Shown here one piece after another: positions 1 to 6,488 of a DNA stretch of 11,746 nt (its first letter is position 1; the number at the start of each line of letters is the position of its first letter). The notes beneath the pieces are model-generated. The model saw only the letters and a list, made by a program, of their open reading frames with translations. It ran no database searches and was not told where the DNA came from. The stretch comes from Spirochaetaceae bacterium (lineage in GTDB: Bacteria; Spirochaetota; Spirochaetia; Treponematales; Breznakiellaceae). The translations under genes were made by a program, and so were the position numbers. The stretch covers positions 1 to 11,746 of the forward strand of contig JAITJK010000219.1 of assembly GCA_031278935.1 (NCBI GenBank), written 5' to 3'.

Positions 1-598
1 TAGTCCCGATGGGTTGAAGGCTGTACCGTTTCAAGGGCTGCCGTACCTTTGCGCCAGACTACTCGCACCGCTTTAGGGATGCTCATAAGGTATCAGTAGG
101 CAGTTATTTCAGTTACGTCCTCATGTCCGTAGACCTGTTGGGTATGGTGTACTACATCGGCGATTCCTGGTTGATTGGTATTAAGGTAGAGGTATTCTAG
201 GAGGTTTCTCCCGTCTTGGTTGAGTTTCGCCCCGACTCCACCGCGTTTCTTGTATTGAGGGACAAGTCCTGCAAGGCCGGCTTGAGCCAGGTATCATAGA
301 ACCTGCGCCAGTCCTTCATATAAGGCGAGGAATTGCTGTACCTTGATGCTGTTCTGTTTAGCGGCTTCATAAGTGGTTATAATTTTCTGGCGATGTCCAA
401 TTCTGTTTCGGTGCATTGGTTGAGGGCTTTGAAGGTCTTGTTAGCGGCGCTTCTACAGTGTTGAAAATAAGCTAACCCATTTGGCGCCATTTCCAAATCC
501 AATCGGGGGTTTTTCACGATTCGTCTCTGCGGTGGCAATCCAGCGTCCCCGATACTCCTCAAAATGGATCGTTTATCCATCTTTACGGATTTTAGCAA
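1..598 (-). pseudogene. Decayed Mu-type transposase, 5' part only
   Basis: Reading down the minus strand from about 416, one frame gives a protein-like sequence to the left edge of the window, broken by TGA codons at 296-294 and 95-93. Both would be repaired by a single change, for example CGA to TGA. Recognisable pieces are a helical segment ending LALYEGL, then GLAGLVPQYKKRGG, then LYLNTNQPGIADV, then IPKAVRVVWRKGTAALE. This order fits the N-terminal DNA-binding part of Mu-like/rve-core transposases, where a 'GL.aL.pky..r.G' stretch, an 'LYL...QPSiae' helix and 'iPk.v..lareG' precede the DDE catalytic core. The core would lie beyond position 1. The sequence further upstream (598 to about 385) is open in a different frame, starting at a TTG, so at least one frameshift lies near 385-416. 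The true N-terminal frame is unclear. The family assignment is by eye; that the gene is broken is certain in this sequence. Confidence 0.6.
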
Positions 599-653
599 TA
601 AACTCTTTCAAGAACTAATAAATCTTTATATTATAACAACTTATCAATTTAAG

Positions 654-725
654 TAGCCCCTAGGGGAATTGAACCCCTCTTTTAAGATTGAGAATCTCAT
701 GTCCTAACCAATAGACGAAGGGGCC
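654..725 (-). tRNA. tRNA-Glu (anticodon CUC)
   Basis: A complete cloverleaf can be folded on the minus strand. The acceptor is GGCCCCT/AGGGGCT with a G1-U72 wobble, and the D arm contains GGTTAGGAC. The anticodon stem TGAGA/TCTTA is weak, with a G-U pair, and encloses loop TTCTCAA, so the anticodon is CTC and reads GAG. The T arm is AGGGG-TTCAATT-CCCCT. The discriminator base is A, followed by CTT, so CCA is not encoded and must be added by tRNA nucleotidyltransferase. It follows tRNA-Gln by 26 bases and probably shares its transcript. Confidence 0.93.
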
Positions 726-751
726 GATTAAACAGCGATACCTTTTTCCCC

Positions 752-822
752 TTCCCCAGGGAGGATTTGAACCCCCACAAGCAGATCCAGAGTCTGCGGT
801 GCTACCATTACACAACCGGGGA
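752..822 (-). tRNA. tRNA-Gln (anticodon CUG)
   Basis: A full cloverleaf is visible on the minus strand. The acceptor is TCCCCGG/CTGGGGA with one G-U pair, and the D stem is GTGT/GCAC. The anticodon stem GCAGA/TCTGC is perfect and holds loop CTCTGGA, giving anticodon CTG, which reads CAG. The T arm is GGGGG-TTCAAAT-CCTCC. The discriminator is A and is followed by GGG, so CCA is not encoded. This is the first gene of a two-tRNA unit with tRNA-Glu. Confidence 0.94.
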
Positions 823-833
823 ATAACGTTTAC

Positions 834-862
834 AACATACTATGTTCACTAAAAAATGTCAA
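834..862 (-). promoter_or_regulatory. Sigma-70-type promoter of the tRNA pair
   Basis: On the minus strand a perfect -35 box TTGACA (862-857) is followed after exactly 17 bp by TATGTT (839-834), which matches the -10 consensus at four of six positions. The expected start is about 827, just upstream of tRNA-Gln at 822. The -35 box begins only 15 bases after the larC stop codon and no terminator lies between, so transcripts of the lar operon may also run into the tRNAs. Confidence 0.8.
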
Positions 863-876
863 TACAAAAATCGAAA

Positions 877-2085
877 TCACCTCTGAAATTTACCGCTTTG
901 GCATAAACCCTCGACGGCTTCGAGGGATATACCCTGTTCCCGGGCGATACGACAGCGGTCCTCATACTCGATCTTTGAACGCAAGGGCTTTCCTTCAAAA
1001 AACACGGTCTTTTGCCGCACCTCCCCCCAAGGACCCGGCACTCGGCCTTCCTCTCGGTCCAACGAGAGTCGCCGGACCGAGGTCTCCCGAAACCCGATGG
1101 TGGAAGAGTCCCTGAACAGGGTCCGGCGTAGGGTATCCAACCGGGCAGGAGCAGCGAGAACTGATACCCGCGTTCCAGGCCGGGACTTTTTCATCATACA
1201 AGGGCTATAACTCACATCCAAGGCCCCAGACTCAAACAGTCGCTCCATGAGAAAACCCAGGGCTTCCGCAGACATATCGTCAATGTTCGTTTCTAGGAGC
1301 ACCAACTCCTCAGTCTTCCAGGGCGCGGGGCGCTTCGGCGCTTCTTCTCGCAGGGAAAGGCGCAGCACATTGGGCTTGTCCAACTGCCGGTTCCCAATGC
1401 CGTAACCGGTCTTAAGCTCCGTAAACCGCGCCTCCTGGACGAATTCGTCCACCGAAGCCGCAAGGATCGCCGCCCCAGTAGGGGTAGTCATTTCCGCAGG
1501 AAAGCCCCCAGTCTTGACGGGCAGGCCCTGCACCAGGATCAAGGTCGCCGGCGCCGGCACCGGCAAGGTCCCGTGAGCGCAGACAACCGTACCACCTCCC
1601 AGCTCAATCTCGGTGCAGGTGATTCGATCCGGCTTAAGCATATCCAAGCCAATGGCCGCGCCCACAATGTCGATGATGGAATCCACCGCCCCCACTTCGT
1701 GAAAAGTTACCTCATCCACGACCTGGCCGTGGACCTGGGCCTCGGCGCTAGCGATGCGCTGGAATATGGCCAGGGCCCGCTTCTTGGCCCCTTCCCGGAT
1801 GGCGGAGTGGCCGATGAGGTGGCGGATATCCTTCCAGGACCGGTGTTTTCCGTGGTGATGATGGCCCTCATGGGTCTCCTGGGGTTCAGGGGAAATGTCT
1901 ACTACCGCGTTGGTTCCGCTTATGCCTCCTCGTTCATCTCGGTAAAAGCGCAAGCTCCAGCCCTCAAGGTCTAGTTTCTCCAGCTCCTGCCGCAGGGCCA
2001 GAGGGTCCACCCCCAGGTCCACCAAGGCCCCCAAGGTCATATCCCCGGAAATTCCGGCAAAACAATCAACGTGCAGCGTTTTCAC
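877..2085 (-). CDS. larC: Nickel-pincer cofactor nickel-insertion protein LarC
   Basis: LarC inserts nickel into the dithiolated pyridinium mononucleotide, the last step in making the nickel-pincer nucleotide used by lactate racemase LarA and related enzymes; the family uses CTP. The 402-residue product has the family N-terminus with DCFAGISGDMTLGALVDLG (residues 7-25) and a His-rich segment THEGHHHHGKHR (71-82) suited to holding nickel. It also has the conserved VTFHEVGAVDSIIDIVG (126-142) and MTTPTGAAIL (199-208). The LarC2 part follows, with LLETNIDDMSAEALG (263-277) and MMKKSRPGTRVSVLA (297-311). In Lactiplantibacillus plantarum LarC1 and LarC2 are joined by programmed frameshifting; here both lie in one uninterrupted frame. 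The start is GTG (2085-2083), with GAGGAG about 9-14 bases upstream, inside the end of larE, which overlaps by 20 bases. It is therefore translationally coupled as the last gene of the operon. The role is firm from homology; the client enzyme is not in this window. Confidence 0.95.
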   Translation of the reverse strand: MKTLHVDCFAGISGDMTLGALVDLGVDPLALRQELEKLDLEGWSLRFYRDERGGISGTNAVVDISPEPQETHEGHHHHGKHRSWKDIRHLIGHSAIREGAKKRALAIFQRIASAEAQVHGQVVDEVTFHEVGAVDSIIDIVGAAIGLDMLKPDRITCTEIELGGGTVVCAHGTLPVPAPATLILVQGLPVKTGGFPAEMTTPTGAAILAASVDEFVQEARFTELKTGYGIGNRQLDKPNVLRLSLREEAPKRPAPWKTEELVLLETNIDDMSAEALGFLMERLFESGALDVSYSPCMMKKSRPGTRVSVLAAPARLDTLRRTLFRDSSTIGFRETSVRRLSLDREEGRVPGPWGEVRQKTVFFEGKPLRSKIEYEDRCRIAREQGISLEAVEGLCQSGKFQR

Positions 2086-2950
2086 CCGGTGTTGCTCCTC
2101 TCTCCACCGGGTTTTGCAGGACCCGGTTCATATTCCCCATGGTATAGCCCTCAAGCTCTAATGCCACGTAGACAAAGCCATAGGATTTGATCACCTGGGA
2201 AAGGCAATCCATGGTGGTCTCATCAAAGAAGCGGCTGCGTTCTTCGGGAGCCACCTCGATACGGGCGATCTGCTCATGGGAACGGACCCGGAATTGCCGG
2301 AACCCCCAGGATCGCAGCGTATCCTCGGCTTTTTCGATGCGGGCCAGTTTCTCCCGGCTAATTCGTTCCCCGTAGGGTATCCGGGAGGCGAGACAGGCAA
2401 AGGCCGGTTTATCCCAGGTGGGCAACTTAAAATGCCGGGAGAGCGTACGAATATCCGCCTTGGTGAGGCCCGCCTCCCGCAAGGGACTTTGGATATGCAG
2501 TTCTTCCAGGGCCTTGAGACCCGGACGGTAATCCCCCAGATCGTCCTGATTTGAGCCATCCCATACCATCGTGATCCCCCGCTCCTTAGCCGCCGCAAGG
2601 ATGGCCCCAAATTCGATCTTCTTGCAAAAGTAACAGCGGTTCTGGGGATTGGCCGCGACAGCCTCATCGAGGTCCGCTTCTTCCAACAGGATATGCTCAA
2701 TGCCGATCTTCTCGGCCATGAGCCTTGCTCCCTGGATTTCATTTTTCGGCAGCAGGGGGGAAACAATCGTTATGGCCAGAGCCTTAGGCCCCAGGGCCGT
2801 CGTCGCGGCATGACAGAGGAAGGAACTATCTACGCCCCCGGAAAAGGCCACCGCTCCTTGCCCTGGCGCGGTGAGGATCTGCAACAGCCGTCGGTATTTC
2901 TCCCGGATTTTTTCGTCTAGTGTTTCCGTCTCTTGCGCCGGTTCCGCCAT
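2066..2950 (-). CDS. larE: ATP-dependent sulfur transferase LarE
   Basis: LarE adenylates the carboxylates of the pyridinium biscarboxylic acid mononucleotide made by LarB and adds sulfur, giving the thiocarboxylates that bind nickel. The 294-residue protein has the PP-loop SGGVDSS (37-43) near its N-terminus, followed by the N-type ATP pyrophosphatase fold. Further motifs are NRCYFCK (104-110), DGSNQDDLGDYRPG (131-144), SPLREAGLTKADIR (155-168) and FACLASRIPYGERI (184-197). Cys186 in ACLASR sits where the sacrificial cysteine of L. plantarum LarE is found. Cys106 and Cys109 form an extra CxxC, a pattern associated with LarE forms proposed to carry an iron-sulfur cluster and act catalytically. 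The ATG at 2950 has AAAGGGGA upstream. It follows the DUF3842 gene by 47 bases and overlaps larC, so the three form one transcription unit. Confidence 0.94.
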   Translation of the reverse strand: MAEPAQETETLDEKIREKYRRLLQILTAPGQGAVAFSGGVDSSFLCHAATTALGPKALAITIVSPLLPKNEIQGARLMAEKIGIEHILLEEADLDEAVAANPQNRCYFCKKIEFGAILAAAKERGITMVWDGSNQDDLGDYRPGLKALEELHIQSPLREAGLTKADIRTLSRHFKLPTWDKPAFACLASRIPYGERISREKLARIEKAEDTLRSWGFRQFRVRSHEQIARIEVAPEERSRFFDETTMDCLSQVIKSYGFVYVALELEGYTMGNMNRVLQNPVERGATPGENAAR

Positions 2951-2997
2951 GCTATTTCCCCTTTATGATCCGCCGCAACGCGCAAGACCATGGCTGG

Positions 2998-3441
2998 TTA
3001 TACAATTTTTGTCGTCATCCTGTCAATGAAGGGTAAGCGGTCCTTAAGCATTTCCACAGCCCGGTCGATCATCTTGGCCAGGGGGGCTTGTTCCAACCCG
3101 GCCAGGGCAAAATGATCCTGCTGTAGGGGCAAGAGGATCCGCTGGGCCCGGGCCGTGAGGATCGCTTCGGCCATACTTGGGGTAATTTCCCCCATCATGC
3201 TGTTACTAATCACGATGCCGATAGGCCCGACGATGAAGTCCCCCTGGGCCACGGATACCCGGATGGCGTTTTCCCCGGTGGCTCCTCGGTGTGCGCCGGC
3301 TTTCAGCATCCGTTCCGTGGCGATGGCGTTGGTCCCCAAGGCGACGAGCTCCAGCGCGTCCCCGAGGTCCCGCAAACGCCCGATGAGCTGCACCCCAATG
3401 CCACCGCCCATGCCGTCAATAATCATGATTCTGTGTTTCAT
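2998..3441 (-). CDS. DUF3842 family protein, first gene of the lar operon
   Basis: This is a 147-residue conserved protein that I recognise as DUF3842, a family of unknown function in anaerobic bacteria. It opens with a beta strand and glycine-rich turn, MIIDGMGGGIG (residues 5-15), as in nucleotide-binding Rossmann-type folds. Conserved stretches follow: LVALGTNAIAT (about 32-42), MLKAGAHRGATGENAI (45-60), and the hydrophobic IVGPIGIVISNSMMGEITPSM (about 70-90). It ends with a basic amphipathic helix. There is no signal peptide or membrane span long enough to anchor it, so it is probably cytosolic. I chose the ATG at 3441 because AAGGA lies eight bases upstream and the family begins near MKhrIMIIDG; an in-frame GTG at 3462 would add seven residues. 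It lies 47 bases upstream of larE in the same direction, which suggests, but does not prove, a part in nickel-pincer cofactor metabolism. Confidence 0.85.
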   Translation of the reverse strand: MKHRIMIIDGMGGGIGVQLIGRLRDLGDALELVALGTNAIATERMLKAGAHRGATGENAIRVSVAQGDFIVGPIGIVISNSMMGEITPSMAEAILTARAQRILLPLQQDHFALAGLEQAPLAKMIDRAVEMLKDRLPFIDRMTTKIV

Positions 3442-3545
3442 AGGTCTGTTCCTTGGGAACACCCTATACCCATTTTAGGGGAAACACAAGCGTTATGAAG
3501 GGTCGTACCGGTCATGATGGTTGCGGCGCAGTTCTGTAACTTGCG

Positions 3546-3574
3546 TTGACAAAAGGCTTTGGGGGTGCTAAGGT
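3546..3574 (+). promoter_or_regulatory. Promoter of the rfbACD operon
   Basis: A perfect -35 box TTGACA (3546-3551) is followed after 17 bp by TAAGGT (3569-3574). The expected start is near 3581, leaving a leader of about 30 bases that contains AAGGAGGGG (3592-3600) and a second AAAGGA just before the rfbA ATG at 3613. The divergent lar operon starts at 3441. I see no equally good promoter for it, only AT-rich candidates such as TAAAAT or TATAGG on the minus strand near 3460-3480. Confidence 0.7.
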
Positions 3575-3612
3575 GATGTCGTAGCAGCGAAAAGGAGGGG
3601 AAACAAAGGACG

Positions 3613-4488
3613 ATGAAAGGTATTATTCTCGCGGGGGGAGCCGGAAGCCGGCTGTATCCTCTGACCAAAGCGGTTTCAAAACAGATTCTTCCACTGTACG
3701 ACAAGCCCATGATTTATTATCCCTTGTCTGTACTCATGCTGGCGGGAATCCGGGAGGTATTGATCATCTCTACGCCCCGGGACCTCCCCCTTTTTAAGGA
3801 GCTTTTTGGCGATGGGCGGACTCTGGGCATGAATTTTGCCTATACCCCGCAACCCAGGCCCCGGGGTTTGGCGGACGCCTTTATTCTGGGCAAGGACTTT
3901 ATCGGCCAGGAGCCCTGTGCTCTGGTCCTGGGGGACAATATTTTTTATGGACGCAGTTTCAGCCGCACCTTGCACCACGCTGTGGCCCAGGTCCAACATG
4001 AGGGGGGCGCACGGATTTTCGGGTACTATGTGAAAGAACCCAGCGCCTATGGGGTGGTTGCGATGGACGAGACCGGCAAGGCCCTTTCGATTGAAGAAAA
4101 GCCCGTGAATCCCCAATCCCATTACGCGGTACCGGGGCTGTATTTCTACGATAATACGGTGGTGGAAATCGCTCAGGGCCTTAAGCCCTCGGCGCGGGGG
4201 GAAATCGAGATCACTGCGGTTAATAACGCCTACCTCGCCCAGGGGCGTCTCAATGTGGAAATCCTGGGCCGGGGCATGGCCTGGCTGGATACGGGCACCT
4301 ATGACGGCCTTTTGGAAGCCTCCAATTTCATTGCCACCTTGCAAAAACGCCAAGGTATGTACGTCTCCTGTATCGAGGAAATCGCTTGCGCTAACGGCTG
4401 GATCTCCCAGGAGGATCTGATGACCCTGGCCGAGGCTTATACCACCGAGTACGGCGACTACTTGCGCTACCTTGGGGGGCACTCCTGA
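3613..4488 (+). CDS. rfbA: Glucose-1-phosphate thymidylyltransferase RfbA/RmlA
   Basis: This enzyme joins dTTP and glucose 1-phosphate to make dTDP-glucose, the first step of dTDP-L-rhamnose synthesis for cell-surface polysaccharide. The 291-residue length is typical of the family. The nucleotide-binding loop LAGGAGSRLYPLT is at 6-18, with Arg13 and Lys23 (VSKQILP) in the usual catalytic places. YDKPMIYYPLS (29-39), LGDNIFYG (106-113, metal ligand Asp108), IEEKP (160-164, Lys163) and WLDTGTYDGLLEASNFI (224-240, metal ligand Asp226) follow in the standard order. The family's usual EITD reads EITA here (198-201), a small departure outside the catalytic set. The ATG at 3613 is preceded by purine-rich ribosome-binding sequence. 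Its stop codon overlaps the rfbC start by one base (TGATG), which points to translational coupling. Confidence 0.97.
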   Translation: MKGIILAGGAGSRLYPLTKAVSKQILPLYDKPMIYYPLSVLMLAGIREVLIISTPRDLPLFKELFGDGRTLGMNFAYTPQPRPRGLADAFILGKDFIGQEPCALVLGDNIFYGRSFSRTLHHAVAQVQHEGGARIFGYYVKEPSAYGVVAMDETGKALSIEEKPVNPQSHYAVPGLYFYDNTVVEIAQGLKPSARGEIEITAVNNAYLAQGRLNVEILGRGMAWLDTGTYDGLLEASNFIATLQKRQGMYVSCIEEIACANGWISQEDLMTLAEAYTTEYGDYLRYLGGHS

Positions 4489-5039
4489 TGGCCTTTCAAT
4501 TCATCCCCGGCGAGATCGACGGGTTATACGAAATTACCCCCCGGGTTTTTGAGGATGCCCGGGGGTATTTCTTTGAATCCTATGCGGAACGGGATTTTGC
4601 CCGGGCGGGCCTGGCGCTCCGTTTTGTTCAGGATAACCAGTCCCGGTCGCTTAAAGGGGTTCTACGGGGCCTACATTTTCAGAAACAGCACCCCCAGGGC
4701 AAGCTCGTGCGGGTTTTGGCTGGGGAGGTTTTTGATGTGGCCGTGGACCTGCGGCCCCAGTCCCGGACCTACGGCCGATGGCAGGGGATACGGCTCAGTG
4801 GGGAGAAGCACAACCAGTTTTATATTCCCCCGGGCTTTGCCCACGGCTTTTTGGTCTTGAGCGACACCGCGATTTTTGCTTACAAATGTACGGATTTCTA
4901 TTACCCTGAGGACGAGGGAGGGATCATCTGGAACGATCCCTCCCTAGGCATTGCCTGGCCGGACCTGGGCATGGCCTATAGCGTATCCGCCAAAGACCAA
5001 AACCTGCCAACCTTTGTTCCCCAAGAAGGCGTATTATGA
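4488..5039 (+). CDS. rfbC: dTDP-4-dehydrorhamnose 3,5-epimerase RfbC/RmlC
   Basis: This is a cupin-fold epimerase that inverts C3 and C5 of dTDP-4-keto-6-deoxyglucose, the third step to dTDP-L-rhamnose. The product has 183 residues, the normal size. Visible family landmarks are GLYEITPRVFEDARGYFFE (12-30), QDNQSRS (48-54), LRGLHFQ (59-65) with catalytic His63, QGKLVRV (70-76) with Lys72, IPPGFAHGFLVL (113-124), and YKCTDFYYP (132-140) with the general-acid tyrosine near 132. Asp170, the partner expected for His63, is in AKDQNLP. WNDPSLGIAWP (148-158) is also standard. It starts in the TGATG overlap with rfbA and ends in an ATGA overlap with rfbD. Confidence 0.97.
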   Translation: MAFQFIPGEIDGLYEITPRVFEDARGYFFESYAERDFARAGLALRFVQDNQSRSLKGVLRGLHFQKQHPQGKLVRVLAGEVFDVAVDLRPQSRTYGRWQGIRLSGEKHNQFYIPPGFAHGFLVLSDTAIFAYKCTDFYYPEDEGGIIWNDPSLGIAWPDLGMAYSVSAKDQNLPTFVPQEGVL

Positions 5040-5911
5040 TTTGGCTTATCGGTATGAAGGGTATGTTGGGTACCGAAGTGGCTCGTCTTTTTGAAACTCA
5101 AGGTCTTGCGTACCGGGGAACCGACCGGGAAGTGGACATTACCCGGGAGGAGAGCCTTGCGGCCTTTGCCCGAGAAGCGGGAGGGTTTTCGTGGATCGTG
5201 AACTGCGCCGCCTATACCGCAGTGGATAAGGCTGAGGAGGACGAGCGTACCTGTGAGGGGATCAACCGGGATGGCGCCGCCAACATTGCCCAAACCGCCG
5301 CGCGCCTAGGAGCGAAGCTGATCCATATTTCCACGGATTACGTCTTTAATGGCCAGGGAAGCCGACCCTACCGGGAAGACGATGAGCCGAGCCCTCTGGG
5401 GGTGTATGGCCGGACCAAACAAGCGGGCGAGACGGCGATTTTGGAACGCCATGAGGCCGCCTATATTATCCGCACTGCCTGGCTCTACGGCGCGTACGGC
5501 ACGAATTTTGTTACTACCATGCTCCGCCTTATGGGGGAGCGGGACCGCGTGCAGGTGGTACAAGATCAGCGGGGAAGCCCCACCTGGGCCTACGATTTGG
5601 CCGCGCTTATCCTGCGCCTCATCGGCTTAGGCGATGCGGGTACGGGCGTCCCCTACGGGATATACCATTTTTCCCACCAAGGGGATATAAGCTGGTTTGA
5701 TTTTGCCCAGGCCATCTACCAGGAAGCCCGGGACCTGGGCCTTTTAAGCCGTTCCTGCGTCATTACCCCGTGTACCAGCGCGGAATTCCCGGCTAAGGTT
5801 ACTCGGCCCGCCTATTCGGTGCTGGATAAATCGAAGATCCAAGCCGCCTTAGGCATCCAGGTCCCGGCTTGGCAGGGCGCGCTGCGGGCCTTTTTAGCGA
5901 CCCTGGATTGA
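5036..5911 (+). CDS. rfbD: dTDP-4-dehydrorhamnose reductase RfbD/RmlD
   Basis: This NAD(P)H-dependent short-chain reductase carries out the last step of dTDP-L-rhamnose synthesis. The 291-residue protein begins with the dinucleotide-binding glycine motif GMKGMLG (6-12). NCAAYTAVDKAE (56-67), ISTDYVFNG (98-106) and the catalytic YGRTK (124-128, Tyr124 and Lys128) follow. RTAWLYG (146-152), DQRGSPTWAYDLA (177-189) and the C-terminal KPxx-type RPAYSVLDKSK complete the family pattern. It overlaps rfbC by four bases (ATGA) and is the last gene of the A-C-D unit; rfbB, the 4,6-dehydratase, is not within the window. After its TGA the same frame stays open for a further 87 codons (see the remnant at 5912). 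The protein itself has normal length, so I regard the TGA as the true stop. Confidence 0.96.
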   Translation: MIWLIGMKGMLGTEVARLFETQGLAYRGTDREVDITREESLAAFAREAGGFSWIVNCAAYTAVDKAEEDERTCEGINRDGAANIAQTAARLGAKLIHISTDYVFNGQGSRPYREDDEPSPLGVYGRTKQAGETAILERHEAAYIIRTAWLYGAYGTNFVTTMLRLMGERDRVQVVQDQRGSPTWAYDLAALILRLIGLGDAGTGVPYGIYHFSHQGDISWFDFAQAIYQEARDLGLLSRSCVITPCTSAEFPAKVTRPAYSVLDKSKIQAALGIQVPAWQGALRAFLATLD

Positions 5912-6392
5912 GAACCTGTATTAACGAGAGTTCGACGGGAAAAACCTCCGCGCATTACCCGAATAAACAAATACCGTTGGTATGACAGAATCCTCCTCCA
6001 TCCTACCGAAGCGCCCTATACCCTGATTCGTTTACGAAGCCTTGAATGTACGCTTTTGCCCGGCAAAGGCCTTGGTGTTTTCGCTCCAAAACAGCGTAAT
6101 CGAATCGGAACCTTGTTTGATAATCCCATGAACCGACCGCCACTATTTGCTTGGTTATCAATCCACGCACTCTAAAGGGAGCTTTTTATATGCCTATTCC
6201 CCGATTAGCCACAAGATGAAACGCCAGGGTAATGACCGCGTTCATCCATTAGGAGAACACCGTAACGATTACCGCACCCATGACGCCGTGATCCACCGCC
6301 CGGTTCACGTTCTCATTTTGCAAGGTGAACATTACTACTCGTTAATAACGTTTAAAAGTAAGGGGAAGTGTCGCCAAAGGGCATCGGTGTAG
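5912..6392 (+). pseudogene. Gene remnant, possibly a small SET-domain protein
   Basis: This stretch lies between rfbD and the ABC ATPase gene and has no intact gene. From 5912 to 6172 one frame, the same as rfbD, is open for 87 codons. It contains YTLIRLRSLECTLLPGKG followed by LGVFAPKQ, with GKGLGVFA at 6062-6085, then IGTLFDNP. This resembles the start of SET-domain proteins, where a 'pGkGlGVFA...I..Gtli' motif forms part of the S-adenosylmethionine site. No ATG, GTG or well-placed TTG starts it, and it stops at TAA 6173-6175. A +1-shifted frame then continues (6147-6392) with YAYSPISHKMK, RNDYRTHD and ILQGEHYYSLI. These loosely match the 'NHs..PN' and 'rdI..GEe.t..Y' end of SET domains. 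I infer a decayed gene with a frameshift near 6147-6175 and a lost start. The SET assignment is by eye and weak; two chance open frames remain possible. Confidence 0.35.
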
Positions 6393-6423
6393 GCCTGGAA
6401 CCGGGAGCCGGCAAGGCATGTCC

Positions 6424-6452
6424 TTGACAATACTGTCTGGGGAGAGTAGACT
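6424..6452 (+). promoter_or_regulatory. Promoter of the ABC ATPase gene
   Basis: A perfect TTGACA (6424-6429), 17 bp and TAGACT (6447-6452) give a strong sigma-70-type promoter. A leader of about 30 bases follows, ending with AAGGGAGG (6476-6483) five bases before the ATG at 6489. The gene is thus transcribed independently of the rfb operon. Confidence 0.78.
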
Positions 6453-6488
6453 TAACCCCATAAACTAACCTCTATAAGGGAGGCCATA

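Noticed and set aside
2191..2766. Second minus-strand frame of 191 codons inside larE.
   Set aside because: It overlaps the PP-loop protein in another frame and is Arg/Pro/Ser-rich, as expected of a shifted frame.
3676..4482. Long minus-strand open frame (268 codons) opposite rfbA.
   Set aside because: It is antisense to a fully conserved RfbA and has no family motif or ribosome-binding site.
6190..6340. Minus-strand frame with a hydrophobic, membrane-like translation opposite the 5912-6392 remnant.
   Set aside because: It is interrupted by a stop, has no ribosome-binding site and lies antisense to a better-supported remnant; the hydrophobicity is probably a by-product of codon composition.
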